Below, piece after piece: positions 50,414-63,752 of a DNA stretch of 64,000 nt. This stretch comes from Clusia tigrina (Eukaryota; Arthropoda; Insecta; Diptera; Clusiidae), in assembly GCA_920105625.2 (NCBI GenBank), contig OV050030.1, forward strand, positions 247,411,889-247,475,888, given 5' to 3'. A program made the position numbers and the translations under genes. Numbering within the stretch: the first letter of the stretch is position 1; the number at the start of each line of letters is the position of its first letter. Under the pieces are notes generated by a model. The model saw only the letters and a program-made list of their open reading frames with translations. It did not search any database and was not told the DNA's origin.

Positions 50414-51393
50414 CAAAGTTTGCAACATACAAACACTTGTAACTTTTTACTGGAGCGTCATAAAGCCTTAAAATTTTGTAACAATAAAGTACTCGAGCCT
50501 CTTGTCAATTTAAGCTATCGCTCAAAGCTATGCTACCCTTGAGTCCCAAATCAAACACTGATAAAACTTCAAATGGCCCTAACTTATATACGGTACGTCC
50601 TACACCTATCAAAGTTTGCAACATACAAATGCTTGTAACTTTTTACTGGAGCGTCATAAAATCTTGAAATTTTGTAACAATAAAGTACTCGAGCCTCTTG
50701 TCAATTTAAGTTATCGCTCAAAGTTATGCTACCCTTGAGTCCCAAATCAAACACTGATAAATCTTCAAATGGCCCTAACTTCTATACGGTACGTCCTACA
50801 CCTATCAAAATTTGCAACATACAAATGCTTGTAACTTTTTACTGGAGCGTCATAAAACCTTGAAATTTTGTAACAATAAAGTACTCGAGCCTCTTGTCAA
50901 TTTAAGCTATCGCTCAAAGCTATGCTACCATTGAGTCCCAAATCAAACACTGATAAATCTTCAAATAGCCCTAACTTCTATACGGTACGTCCTACACCTA
51001 TCAAAGTTTGCAACATACAAATGCTTGTAACTTTTTACTGGAGCGTCATAAAACCATGAATTTTTGTAACAATAAAGTACTCGAGCCTCTTGTCAATTTA
51101 AGCTATCGCTCAAATCTATGCTACCCTTCAGTCTGAAATCAAACACTGATAAAACTTCAAATGGCCCTAACTTCTATACGGTACGTTCTACACCTATCAA
51201 AGTTTGCATCATACAAATGCTTGTAACTTTTTACTGGAGCGTCATAAAACCTTGAATTTTTGAAACAATAAAGTACTCGAGCCTCTTATCAATTTAAGCT
51301 ATCGCTCAAAGCTATGCTACCCTTGAGTCCCAAATCAAACACTGATAAACCTTCAAATGTCCCTAATTTCTATACGGTACGTCCTACACCTAT

Positions 51394-51503
51394 CAAAGTT
51401 TGCAACAAACAAATGCTTGTAACTTGGTACCCTTGAGTTCCAAATCAAACACTGATAAAACTTCAAATGTCTCTAACTTCTATACGGTACGTCCGTCACC
51501 TAT
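51394..51503 (+). repeat. Truncated 110-bp satellite monomer, eleventh of 16
   Basis: Has the private variant GTCCGTCACC near its end. The 1,259-bp spacing to the next is 27 bp short of six full plus one short monomer, because of the small deletions near 52,000. Confidence 0.9.
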
Positions 51504-51944
51504 CAAAGTTTGCAACATACAAATGCTTGTAACTTTTTACTGGAGCGTCATAAAAACTGGAAATTTTGTAACAATAAAGTACTCGAGCCTCTTGTCAATT
51601 TAAGCTATCGCTCAGAGCTATGCTACCCTTGAGTCCCAAATCAAACACTGATAAAACTTCAAATGGCCCTAACTTCTATACGGTACGTCCTACACCCATC
51701 AAAGTTTACAACATACAAATGCTTGTAACTTTTTACTGGAGCGTCATAAAACCTTGAAATTTTGCAACAATAAAGTACTCGAGCCTCTTGTCAATTTAAG
51801 CTATCGCTCAAAGCTATGCTACCCTTGAGTCCCAAATCAAACACTGATAAAACTTCAAATGGCCCTAACTTTTATACGGTACTTCGTACACCTATCAAAG
51901 TTTGCATCATACAAATGCTTGTAACTTTTTACTGGAGCGTCATG

Positions 51945-52290
51945 AAACCTTGAAATTTTGTAACAAGCCTCTTGTCAATTTAAGCTATCGCTCAAAGCTA
52001 TGCTACCCTTGAGACCCAAACTTCAAATGGCCCTAACTTCTATTCGGTACGTCCTACACCTATCAAAGTTTGCAACATACAAATGCTTGTAACTTTTTAC
52101 TGGAGCGTCATAAAACCTTGAAATTTTGTAACAATAAAGTACTCGGGCCTCTTGTAATTTAAGTTATCGCTCAAAGCTATGCTACCCTTGAGTCCCAAAT
52201 CAAACACTGATAAATCTTCAAATAGCCCTAACTTATATACGGTACGTCCTACACCTATCAAAGTTTGCAAAACATACAAATGCTTGTAAC
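51945..52290 (+). repeat. Deletion-rich, degenerate satellite stretch
   Basis: One monomer reads GTAACAAGCCTCTTG, having lost 12 bp including the CTCGAG site. It then reads GAGACCCAAACTTCAAATGG, having lost 16 bp of the normally invariant CAAACACTGAT segment. The next monomer reads CTCGGGCCTCTTGTAATTT, and a 2-bp insertion (GCAAAACATAC) follows at about 52,268. No other stretch of comparable length in the window has so many small length changes. Confidence 0.85.
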
Positions 52291-52652
52291 TTTTTACTGG
52301 AGCGTCATAAAACCTTGAATTTTTGAAACAATAAAGTATTCGAGCCTCTTATCAATTTAAGCTATCGCTCAAAGCTATGCTACCCTTCAGTCCGAAATCA
52401 AACACTGATAAAACTTCAAATGGCCCTAACTTCTATACGGTACGTTCTACACCTATCAAAGTTTGCATCATACAAATGCTTGTAACTTTTTACTGGAGCG
52501 TCATAAAACCTTGAATTTTTGAAACAATAAAGTATTCGAGCCTCTTATCAATTTAAGCTACCGCTCAAAGCTATGCTACCCTTGAGTCCCAAATCAAACA
52601 CTGATAAACCTTCAAATGTCCCTAATTTCTATACGGTACGTCCTACACCTAT

Positions 52653-52762
52653 CAAAGTTTGCAACAAACAAATGCTTGTAACTTGGTACCCTTGAGTTCC
52701 AAATCAAACGCTGATAAAACTTCAAATGTCTCTAACTTCTATACGGTACGTCCTACACCTAT
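52653..52762 (+). repeat. Truncated 110-bp satellite monomer, twelfth of 16
   Basis: Distinguished by AAACGCTGAT. It is 1,678 bp before the next (eight full plus one short). Confidence 0.9.
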
Positions 52763-54330
52763 CAAAGTTTGCAACATACAAATGCTTGTAACTTTTTACT
52801 GGAGCGTCATAAAACCTTAAAATTTTGTAACAATAAAGTACTCGAGCCTCTTGTCAATTTAAGCTATCGCTCAAAGCTATGGTACCCTTGAGTCCCAAAT
52901 CAAACACTGATAAAACTTCAAATAGCCCTTACTTCTATACGGTAATTCGTACACCTATCAAAGTTTGCATCATACAAATGCTTGTAACTTTTTACTGGAG
53001 CGTCATGAAACCTTGAAATTTTGTAACAATAAAGTACTCGAGCCTCTTGTCAATTCAAGCTATCGCTCAAAGCTATGCTACCCTTGAGTCCCAAATTAAA
53101 CACTGATAAAACTTCAAATGGCCCTAACTTATATACGGTACGTCCTACACCTATCAAAGTTTGCAACATACAAATGCTTGTAACTTTTTACTGGAGCGTC
53201 ATAAAATCTTGAAATTTTGTAACAATAAAGTACTCGAGCCTCTTGTCAATTTAAGTTATCGCTCAAAGTTATGCTACCCTTGAGTCCCAAATCAAACACT
53301 GATAAATCTTCAAATGGCCCTAACTTCTATACGGTACGTCCTACACCTATCAAAATTTGCAACATACAAATGCTTGTAACTTTTTACTGGAGCGTCATAA
53401 AACCTTGAAATTTTGTAACAATAAAGTACTCGAGCCTCTTGTCAATTTAAGCTATCGCTCAAAGCTATGCTACCATTGAGTCCCAAATCAAACACTGATA
53501 AATCTTCAAATAGCCCTAACTTCTATACGGTACGTCCTACACCTATCAAAGTTTGCAACATACAAATGCTTGTAACTTTTTACTGGAGCGTCATAAAACC
53601 TTGAATTTTTGTAACAATAAAGTACTCGAGCCTCTTGTCAATTTAAGCTATCGCTCAAATCTATGCTACCCTTCAGTCTGAAATCAAACACTGATAAAAC
53701 TTCAAATGGCCCTAACTGCTATACGGTACGTCCAACACCCATCAAAGTTTACAACATACAAATGCTTGTAACTTTTTACTGGAGCGTCATAAAACCTTGA
53801 AATTTTGCAACAATAAAGTACTCGAGCCTCTTGTCAATTTAAGCTATCGCTCAAAGCTATGCTACCCTTGAGTCCCAAATCAAACACTGATAAAACTTCA
53901 AATGGCCCTCACTTTTATACGGTACTTCGTACACCTATCAAAGTTTGCATCATACAAATGCTTGTAACTTTTTACTGGAGCGTCATAAAACCTTGAATTT
54001 TTGTAACAATAAAGTACTCGAGCCTCTTGTCAATTTAAGCTATCGCTCAAATCTATGCTACCCTTCAGTCTGAAATCAAACACTGATAAAACTTCAAATG
54101 GCCCTAACTGCTATACGGTACGTCCAACACCCATCAAAGTTTACAACATACAAATGCTTGTAACTTTTTACTGGAGCGTCATAAAACCTTGAAATTTTGC
54201 AACAATAAAGTACTCGAGCCTCTTGTCAATTTAAGCTATCGCTCAAAGCTATGCTACCCTTGAATCCCAAATCAAACACTGATAAACCTTCAAATGTCCC
54301 TAATTTCTATACGGTACGTCCTACACCTAT

Positions 54331-54440
54331 CAAAGTTTGCAACAAACAAATGCTTGTAACTTGGTACCCTTGAGTTCCAAATCAAACACTGATAAAACTT
54401 CAAATGTCTCTAACTTCTATACGGTACGTCCTACACCTAT
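54331..54440 (+). repeat. Truncated 110-bp satellite monomer, thirteenth of 16
   Basis: 1,286 bp before the fourteenth, the same spacing as between the eighth and ninth. The monomer upstream has CTTGAATCCC near 54,262. Confidence 0.9.
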
Positions 54441-55616
54441 CAAAGTTTGCAACATACAAATGCTTGTAACTTTTTACTGGAGCGTCATAAAAACTTGAAA
54501 TTTTGTAACAATAAAGTACTCGAGCCTCTTGTCAATTTAAGCTATCGCTCAGAGCTATGCTACCCTTGAGTCCCAAATCAAACACTGATAAAACTTCAAA
54601 TAGCCCTTACTTCTATACGGTAATTCGTACACCTATCAAAGTTTGCATCATACAAATGCTTGTAACTTTTTACTGGAGCGTCATGAAACCTTGAAATTTT
54701 GTAACAATAAAGTACTCGAGCCTCTTGTCAATTCAAGCTATCGCTCAAAGCTATGCTACCCTTGAGTCCCAAATCAAACACTGATAAAACTTCAAATGGC
54801 CCTAACTTATATACGGTACGTCCTACACCTATCAAAGTTTGCAACATACAAATGCTTGTAACTTTTTACTGGAGCGTCATAAAATCTTGAAATTTTGTAA
54901 CAATAAAGTACTCGAGCCTCTTGTCAATTTAAGTTATCGCTCAAAGTTATGCTACCCTTGAGTCCCAAATCAAACACTGATAAATCTTCAAATGGCCCTA
55001 ACTTCTATACGGTACGTCCTACACCTATCAAAATTTGCAACATACAAATGCTTGTAACTTTTTACTGGAGCGTCATAAAACCTTGAAATTTTGTAACAAT
55101 AAAGTACTCGACCCTCTTGTCAATTTAAGCTATCTCTCAAAGCTATGCTACCATTGAGTCCCAAATCAAACACTGATAAATCTTCAAATAGCCCTAACTT
55201 CTATACGGTACGTCCTACACCTATCAAAGTTTGCAACATACAAATGCTTGTAACTTTTTACTGGAGCGTCATAAAACCTTGAATTTTTGTAACAATAAAG
55301 TACTCGAGCCTCTTGTCAATTTAAGCTATCGCTCAAATCTATGCTACCCTTCAGTCTGAAATCAAACACTGATAAAACTTCAAATGGCCCTCACTTCTAT
55401 ACGGTACGTTCTACACCTATCAAAGTTTGCATCATACAAATGCTTGTAACTTTTTACTGGAGCGTCATAAAACCTTGAATTTTTGAAACAATAAAGTACT
55501 CGAGCCTCTTATCAATTTAAGCTATCGCTCAAAGCTATGCTACCCTTGAGTCCCAAATCAAACACTGATAAACCTTCAAATGTCCCTAATTTCTATACGG
55601 TACGTCCTACACCTAT

Positions 55617-55726
55617 CAAAGTTTGCAACAAACAAATGCTTGTAACTTGGTACCCTTGAGTTCCAAATCAAACACTGATAAAACTTCAAATGTCTCTAAC
55701 TTCTATACGGTACGTCCTACACCTAT
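55617..55726 (+). repeat. Truncated 110-bp satellite monomer, fourteenth of 16
   Basis: 1,482 bp before the fifteenth (seven full plus one short). About 54,725-56,130 repeats at 56,207-57,612 with that period; the shared CTCGACCCTC and CTATCTCTC monomer is at 55,111 and 56,593. Confidence 0.9.
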
Positions 55727-56400
55727 CAAAGTTTGCAACATACAAATGCTTGTAACTTTTTACTGGAGCGTCATAAAAACTTGAAATTTTGTAACAATAA
55801 AGTACTCGAGCCTCTTGTCAATTTAAGCCATCGCTCAGAGCTATGCTACCCTTGAGTCCCAAATCAAACACTGATAAAACTTCAAATGGCCCTAACTTCT
55901 ATACGGTACGTCCAACACCCATCAAAGTTTACAACATACAAATGCTTGTAACTTTTTACTGGAGCGTCATAAAACCTTGAAATTTTGCAACAATAAAGTA
56001 CTCGAGCCTCTTGTCAATTTAAGCTATCGCTCAAAGCTATGCTACCCTTGAGTCCCAAATCAAACACTGATAAAACTTCAAATGGCCCTAACTTTTATGC
56101 GGTACTTCGTACACCTATCAAAGTTTGCATCATACAAATGCTTGTAACTTTTTACTGGAGCGTCATGAAACCTTGAAATTTTGTAACAATAAAGCACCCG
56201 AGCCTCTTGTCAATTTAAGCTATCGCTCAAAGCTATGCTACCCTTGAGTCCCAAATCAAACACTGATAAAACTTCAAATGGCCCTAACTTATATACGGTA
56301 CGTCCTACACCTATCAAAGTTTGCAACATACAAATGCTTGTAACTTTTTACTGAAGCGTCATAAAATCTTGAAATTTTGTAACAATAAAGTATTCGAGCC

Positions 56401-59400
56401 TCTTGTCAATTTAAGTTATCGCTCAAAGTTATGCTACCCTTGAGTCCCAAATCAAACACTGATAAATCTTCAAATGGCCCTAACTTCTATACGGTACGTC
56501 CTACACCTATCAAAATTTGCAACATACAAATGCTTGTAACTTTTTACTGGAGCGTCATAAAACCTTGAAATTTTGTAACAATAAAGTACTCGACCCTCTT
56601 GTCAATTTAAGCTATCTCTCAAAGCTATGCTACCATTGAGTCCCAAATCAAACACTGATAAATCTTCAAATAGCCCTAACTTCTATACGGTACGTCCTAC
56701 ACCTATCAAAGTTTGCAACATACAAATGCTTGTAACTTTTTACTGGAGCGTCATAAAACCTTGAATTTTTGTAACAATAAAGTACTCGAGCCTCTTGTCA
56801 ATTTAAGCTATCGCTCAAATCTATGCTACCCTTCAGTCTGAAATCAAACACTGATAAAACTTCAAATGGCCCTAACTTCTATACGGTACGTTCTACACCT
56901 ATCAAAGTTTGCATCATACAAATGCTTGTAACTTTTTACTGGAGCGTCATAAAACCTTGAATTTTTGAAACAATAAAGTACTCGAGCCTCTTATCAATTT
57001 AAGTTATCGCTCAAAGCTATGCTACCCTTGAGTCCCAAATCAAACACTGATAAACCTTCAAATGTCCCTAATTTCTATACGGTACGTCCTACACCTATCA
57101 AAGTTTGCAACAAACAAATGCTTGTAACTTGGTACCCTTGAGTTCCAAATCAAACACTGATAAAACTTCAAATGTCTCTAACTTCTATACGGTACGTCCT
57201 ACACCTATCAAAGTTTGCAACATACAAATGCTTGTAACTTTTTACTGGAGCGTCATAAAAACTTGAAATTTTGTAACAATAAAGTACTCGAGCCTCTTGT
57301 CAATTTAAGCTATCGCTCAGAGCTATGCTACCCTTGAGTCCCAAATCAAACACTGATAAAACTTCAAATGGCCCTAACTTCTATACGGTACGTCCAACAC
57401 CCATCAAAGTTTACAACATACAAATGCTTGTAACTTTTTACTGGAGCGTCATAAAACCTTGAAATTTTGCAAGAATAAAGTACTCGAGCCTCTTGTCAAT
57501 TTAAGCTATCGCTCAAAGCTATGCTACCCTTGAGTCCCAAATCAAACACTGATAAAACTTCAAATGGCCCTAACTTTTATGCGGTACTTCGTACACCTAT
57601 CAAAGTTTGCAACATACAAATGCTTGTAACTTTTTACTGGAGCGTCATAAAACCTTGAAATTTTGTAACAATAAAGTACTCGAGCCTCTTGTTAATTTAA
57701 GTTATCGCTCAAAGCTATGCTACCCTTGAGTCCCAAATCAAACACTGATAAATCTTCAAATAGCCCTAACTTATATACGGTACGTCCTACACCTATCAAA
57801 GTTTGCAAAACATACAAATGCTTGTAACTTTTTACTGGAGCGTCATAAAACCTTGAAATTTTGTAACAATAAAGTACTCGAGCCTATTGTCAATTTAAGC
57901 TATCGCTCAAAGTTACGGTAACCTTTAGTCCCAAATCAAACACTGATAAAACTTCAAATGGCCCTAACTTCTATGCGGTACGTCCTACTCCTATCAAAGT
58001 TTCCAACATACAAATGCTTGTAACTTTTTACTGGAGCGTCATAAAACCTTGAAATTTTGTAACAATAAAGTACTCGAGTCTCTTGTCAATTTAAGCTATC
58101 CCTCAAAGCTATGCTACCCTTGAGTCCCAAATCAAACACTGATAAAGCTTCAAATGACCCTAACTTCTATACGGTACGTCCTACACCTATCAAAGTTTGC
58201 AACATACAAATGCTTGTATCTTTTTACTGGAGCTTCATAAAACCTTGAAATTTTGTAACAATAAAGTACTCGAGCCTATTGTCAATTTAAGCTATCGCTC
58301 AAAGTTACGGTACCCTTTAGTCCCAAATCAAACACTGATAAAACTTCAAATGGCCCTAACTTCTATACGGTACGTCCTACACCTATCAAAGTTTGCAACA
58401 TACAAATGCTTGTAGCTTTTTACTGGAGCGTCATAAAACCTTGAAATTTTGTAACAATAAAGTACTCGAGCCTCTTGTCAATTTAAGCTATCGCTCAAAG
58501 CTATGCTACCCTTGAGTCCCAAATCAAACACTGATAAAACTTCAAATGGCCCTAACTTCTTTACGGTACGTCCTACACCCATCAAAGTTTGCAACATACA
58601 AATGCTTGTAACTTTTTACTGGAGCGTCATAAAACCTTAAAATTTTGTAACAATAAAGTACTCGAGCCTCTTGTCAATTTAAGTTATCGCTCAAAGTTAT
58701 GCTACCCTTGAGTCCCAAATCAAACACTGATAAAACTTCAAATGGCCCTAACTTCTATACGGTACGTCCTACACCTATCAAAGTTTGCAACATTCAAATG
58801 CGTGTAACTTTTTACTGTAGCGTCATAAAACCTTGAAATTTTGCAACAATAAAGTACTCGAGCCTCTTGTCAATTTAAGCTATCGCTCAAAGCTATGCTA
58901 CCCTTGAGTCCCAAATCAGACACTGATAAAACTTCAACTGGCCCTAACTTTTATACGGTACTTCGAACACCTATCAAAGTTTGCATCATACAAATGCTTG
59001 TAACTTTTTACTGGAGCGTCATGAAACCTTGAAATTTTGTAACAATAAAGTACCCGAGCCTCTTGTTAATTTAAGCTATCGCTCAAAGCTATGCTACCCT
59101 TGAGTCCCAAATCAAACACTGATAAAACTTCAAATGGCCCTAACTTCTATACGGTACGTCCTACACCCATCAAAGTTTGCAACATACAAATGCTTGTAAC
59201 TTTTTACTGGAGCGTCATAAAACCTTGAAATTTTGCAACAATAAAGTACTCGAGCCTCTTGTCAATTTAAGCTATCGCTCAAAGCTATGCTACCCTTGAG
59301 TCCCAAATCAAACACTGATAAAACTTCAAATGGCCCTAACTTTTATACGGTACTTCGTACACCTATCAAAGTTTGCATCATACAAATGCTTGTAACTTTT

Positions 59401-59452
59401 TACTGGAGCGTCATGAAACCTTGAAATTTTGTAACAATAAAGTACCCGAGCC
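56401..59452 (+). repeat. 3,052-bp tandem duplication, copy 1
   Basis: The unit is 15 full monomers plus one 110-bp monomer plus a 2-bp insertion. The offset of 3,052 was checked at both joins and at internal landmarks, such as CATTCAAATGCGTG with TACTGTAGCG near 58,795 and 61,847. By eye the only difference seen from copy 2 is C versus T in ACTCGAG(C/T)CTC near 58,471 and 61,523. Confidence 0.92.
57099..57208 (+). repeat. Truncated 110-bp satellite monomer, fifteenth of 16
   Basis: Inside copy 1 of the 3,052-bp duplication and 3,052 bp from the sixteenth. Confidence 0.9.
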
Positions 59453-62400
59453 TCTTGTCAATTTAAGTTATCGCTCAAAGTTATGCTACCCTTGAGTCCC
59501 AAATCAAACACTGATAAATCTTCAAATGGCCCTAACTTCTATACGGTACGTCCTACACCTATCAAAATTTGCAACATACAAATGCTTGTAACTTTTTACT
59601 GGAGCGTCATAAAACCTTGAAATTTTGTAACAATAAAGTACTCGACCCTCTTGTCAATTTAAGCTATCTCTCAAAGCTATGCTACCATTGAGTCCCAAAT
59701 CAAACACTGATAAATCTTCAAATAGCCCTAACTTCTATACGGTACGTCCTACACCTATCAAAGTTTGCAACATACAAATGCTTGTAACTTTTTACTGGAG
59801 CGTCATAAAACCTTGAATTTTTGTAACAATAAAGTACTCGAGCCTCTTGTCAATTTAAGCTATCGCTCAAATCTATGCTACCCTTCAGTCTGAAATCAAA
59901 CACTGATAAAACTTCAAATGGCCCTAACTTCTATACGGTACGTTCTACACCTATCAAAGTTTGCATCATACAAATGCTTGTAACTTTTTACTGGAGCGTC
60001 ATAAAACCTTGAATTTTTGAAACAATAAAGTACTCGAGCCTCTTATCAATTTAAGTTATCGCTCAAAGCTATGCTACCCTTGAGTCCCAAATCAAACACT
60101 GATAAACCTTCAAATGTCCCTAATTTCTATACGGTACGTCCTACACCTATCAAAGTTTGCAACAAACAAATGCTTGTAACTTGGTACCCTTGAGTTCCAA
60201 ATCAAACACTGATAAAACTTCAAATGTCTCTAACTTCTATACGGTACGTCCTACACCTATCAAAGTTTGCAACATACAAATGCTTGTAACTTTTTACTGG
60301 AGCGTCATAAAAACTTGAAATTTTGTAACAATAAAGTACTCGAGCCTCTTGTCAATTTAAGCTATCGCTCAGAGCTATGCTACCCTTGAGTCCCAAATCA
60401 AACACTGATAAAACTTCAAATGGCCCTAACTTCTATACGGTACGTCCAACACCCATCAAAGTTTACAACATACAAATGCTTGTAACTTTTTACTGGAGCG
60501 TCATAAAACCTTGAAATTTTGCAAGAATAAAGTACTCGAGCCTCTTGTCAATTTAAGCTATCGCTCAAAGCTATGCTACCCTTGAGTCCCAAATCAAACA
60601 CTGATAAAACTTCAAATGGCCCTAACTTTTATGCGGTACTTCGTACACCTATCAAAGTTTGCAACATACAAATGCTTGTAACTTTTTACTGGAGCGTCAT
60701 AAAACCTTGAAATTTTGTAACAATAAAGTACTCGAGCCTCTTGTTAATTTAAGTTATCGCTCAAAGCTATGCTACCCTTGAGTCCCAAATCAAACACTGA
60801 TAAATCTTCAAATAGCCCTAACTTATATACGGTACGTCCTACACCTATCAAAGTTTGCAAAACATACAAATGCTTGTAACTTTTTACTGGAGCGTCATAA
60901 AACCTTGAAATTTTGTAACAATAAAGTACTCGAGCCTATTGTCAATTTAAGCTATCGCTCAAAGTTACGGTAACCTTTAGTCCCAAATCAAACACTGATA
61001 AAACTTCAAATGGCCCTAACTTCTATGCGGTACGTCCTACTCCTATCAAAGTTTCCAACATACAAATGCTTGTAACTTTTTACTGGAGCGTCATAAAACC
61101 TTGAAATTTTGTAACAATAAAGTACTCGAGTCTCTTGTCAATTTAAGCTATCCCTCAAAGCTATGCTACCCTTGAGTCCCAAATCAAACACTGATAAAGC
61201 TTCAAATGACCCTAACTTCTATACGGTACGTCCTACACCTATCAAAGTTTGCAACATACAAATGCTTGTATCTTTTTACTGGAGCTTCATAAAACCTTGA
61301 AATTTTGTAACAATAAAGTACTCGAGCCTATTGTCAATTTAAGCTATCGCTCAAAGTTACGGTACCCTTTAGTCCCAAATCAAACACTGATAAAACTTCA
61401 AATGGCCCTAACTTCTATACGGTACGTCCTACACCTATCAAAGTTTGCAACATACAAATGCTTGTAGCTTTTTACTGGAGCGTCATAAAACCTTGAAATT
61501 TTGTAACAATAAAGTACTCGAGTCTCTTGTCAATTTAAGCTATCGCTCAAAGCTATGCTACCCTTGAGTCCCAAATCAAACACTGATAAAACTTCAAATG
61601 GCCCTAACTTCTTTACGGTACGTCCTACACCCATCAAAGTTTGCAACATACAAATGCTTGTAACTTTTTACTGGAGCGTCATAAAACCTTAAAATTTTGT
61701 AACAATAAAGTACTCGAGCCTCTTGTCAATTTAAGTTATCGCTCAAAGTTATGCTACCCTTGAGTCCCAAATCAAACACTGATAAAACTTCAAATGGCCC
61801 TAACTTCTATACGGTACGTCCTACACCTATCAAAGTTTGCAACATTCAAATGCGTGTAACTTTTTACTGTAGCGTCATAAAACCTTGAAATTTTGCAACA
61901 ATAAAGTACTCGAGCCTCTTGTCAATTTAAGCTATCGCTCAAAGCTATGCTACCCTTGAGTCCCAAATCAGACACTGATAAAACTTCAACTGGCCCTAAC
62001 TTTTATACGGTACTTCGAACACCTATCAAAGTTTGCATCATACAAATGCTTGTAACTTTTTACTGGAGCGTCATGAAACCTTGAAATTTTGTAACAATAA
62101 AGTACCCGAGCCTCTTGTTAATTTAAGCTATCGCTCAAAGCTATGCTACCCTTGAGTCCCAAATCAAACACTGATAAAACTTCAAATGGCCCTAACTTCT
62201 ATACGGTACGTCCTACACCCATCAAAGTTTGCAACATACAAATGCTTGTAACTTTTTACTGGAGCGTCATAAAACCTTGAAATTTTGCAACAATAAAGTA
62301 CTCGAGCCTCTTGTCAATTTAAGCTATCGCTCAAAGCTATGCTACCCTTGAGTCCCAAATCAAACACTGATAAAACTTCAAATGGCCCTAACTTTTATAC

Positions 62401-62504
62401 GGTACTTCGTACACCTATCAAAGTTTGCATCATACAAATGCTTGTAACTTTTTACTGGAGCGTCATGAAACCTTGAAATTTTGTAACAATAAAGTACCCG
62501 AGCC
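59453..62504 (+). repeat. 3,052-bp tandem duplication, copy 2
   Basis: Follows copy 1 without a gap. Both copies begin with the AAGTTATCGCTCAAAGTTATG form. After 62,504 the array continues with AAGCTATCGCTCAAAGCTATG instead, marking the end of the duplication. Confidence 0.92.
60151..60260 (+). repeat. Truncated 110-bp satellite monomer, last of 16
   Basis: Same junction of CTTGTAACTT to GGTACCC as the others. None follows in the remaining 3.7 kb. Confidence 0.9.
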
Positions 62505-63596
62505 TCTTGTCAATTTAAGCTATCGCTCAAAGCTATGCTACCCTTGAGTCCCAAATCAAACACTGATCAAACTTCAAATGGCCCTAACTTCTATTCGGTA
62601 CGTCCTACACCTATCAAAGTTTGCAACATACAAATGCTTGTAACTTTTTACTGGAGCGTCATAAAACCTTGAAATTTTGTAACAATAAAGTACTCGAGCC
62701 TCTTGTTAATTTAAGTTATCGCTCAAAGCTATGCTACCCTTGAGTCCCAAATCAAACACTGATAAATCTTCAAATAGCCCTAACTTATATACGGTACGTC
62801 CAACACCTATCAAAGTTTGCAAAACATACAAATGCTTGTAACTTTTTACTGGAGCGTCATAAAACCTTGAAATTTTGTAACAATAAAGTACTCGAGCCTA
62901 TTGTCAATTTAAGCTATCGCTCAAAGTTACGGTACCCTTTAGTCCCAAATTAAACACTGATAAAACTTCAAATGGCCCTAACTTCTATGCGGTACGTCCT
63001 ACACCTTTCAAAGTTTCCAACATACAAATGCTTGTAACTTTTTACTGGAGCGTCATAAAACCTTGAAATTTTGTAACAATAAAGTACTCGAGCCTATTGT
63101 CAATTTAAGCTATCGCTCAAAGTTACGGTACCCTTTATTCCCAAATCAAACACTGATAAAACTTCAAATGGCCCTAACTTCTATACGGTACGTCCTACAC
63201 CTATCAAAGTTTGCAACATTCAAATGCGTGTAACTTTTTACTGTAGCGTCATAAAACCTTGAAATTTTGCAACAATAAAGTACTCGAGCCTCTTGTCAAT
63301 TTAAGCTATCGCTCAAAGCTATGCTACCCTTGAGTCCCAAATCAAACACTGATAAAACTTCAAATGGCCCTAACTTTTATACGGTACTTCGAACACCTAT
63401 CAAAGTTTGCATCATACAAATGCTTGTAACTTTTTACTGGAGCGTCATGAAACCTTGAAATTTTGTAACAATAAAGTACCCGAGCCTCTTGTTAATTTAA
63501 GCTATCGCTCAAAGCTATGCTACCCTTGAGTCCCAAATCAAACACTGATAAAACTTCAAATGGCCCTAACTTCTATACGGTACGTCCTACACCCAT

Positions 63597-63752
63597 CAAA
63601 GTTTGCAACATACAAATGCTTGTAACTTTTTACTGGAGCGTCATAAAACCTTGAAATTTTGTAACAATAAAGTACTCGAGTCTCTTGTCAATTTAAGCTA
63701 TCGCTCAAAGCTATGCTACCCTAGAGTCCCAAATCAAACATTGATAAAACTT
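63597..63752 (+). repeat. 156-bp monomer with a 40-bp deletion between TCAAA repeats
   Basis: Reads GATAAAACTTCAAAGTTTGC, joining the TCAAA that normally precedes TGGCCC to the TCAAA that precedes GTTTGC. The 40-bp loss between two 5-bp direct repeats fits slippage or microhomology-mediated deletion. As a result the CATTCAAATGCG landmarks at 63,217 and 63,961 are 744 bp apart, four monomers minus 40. Confidence 0.9.
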
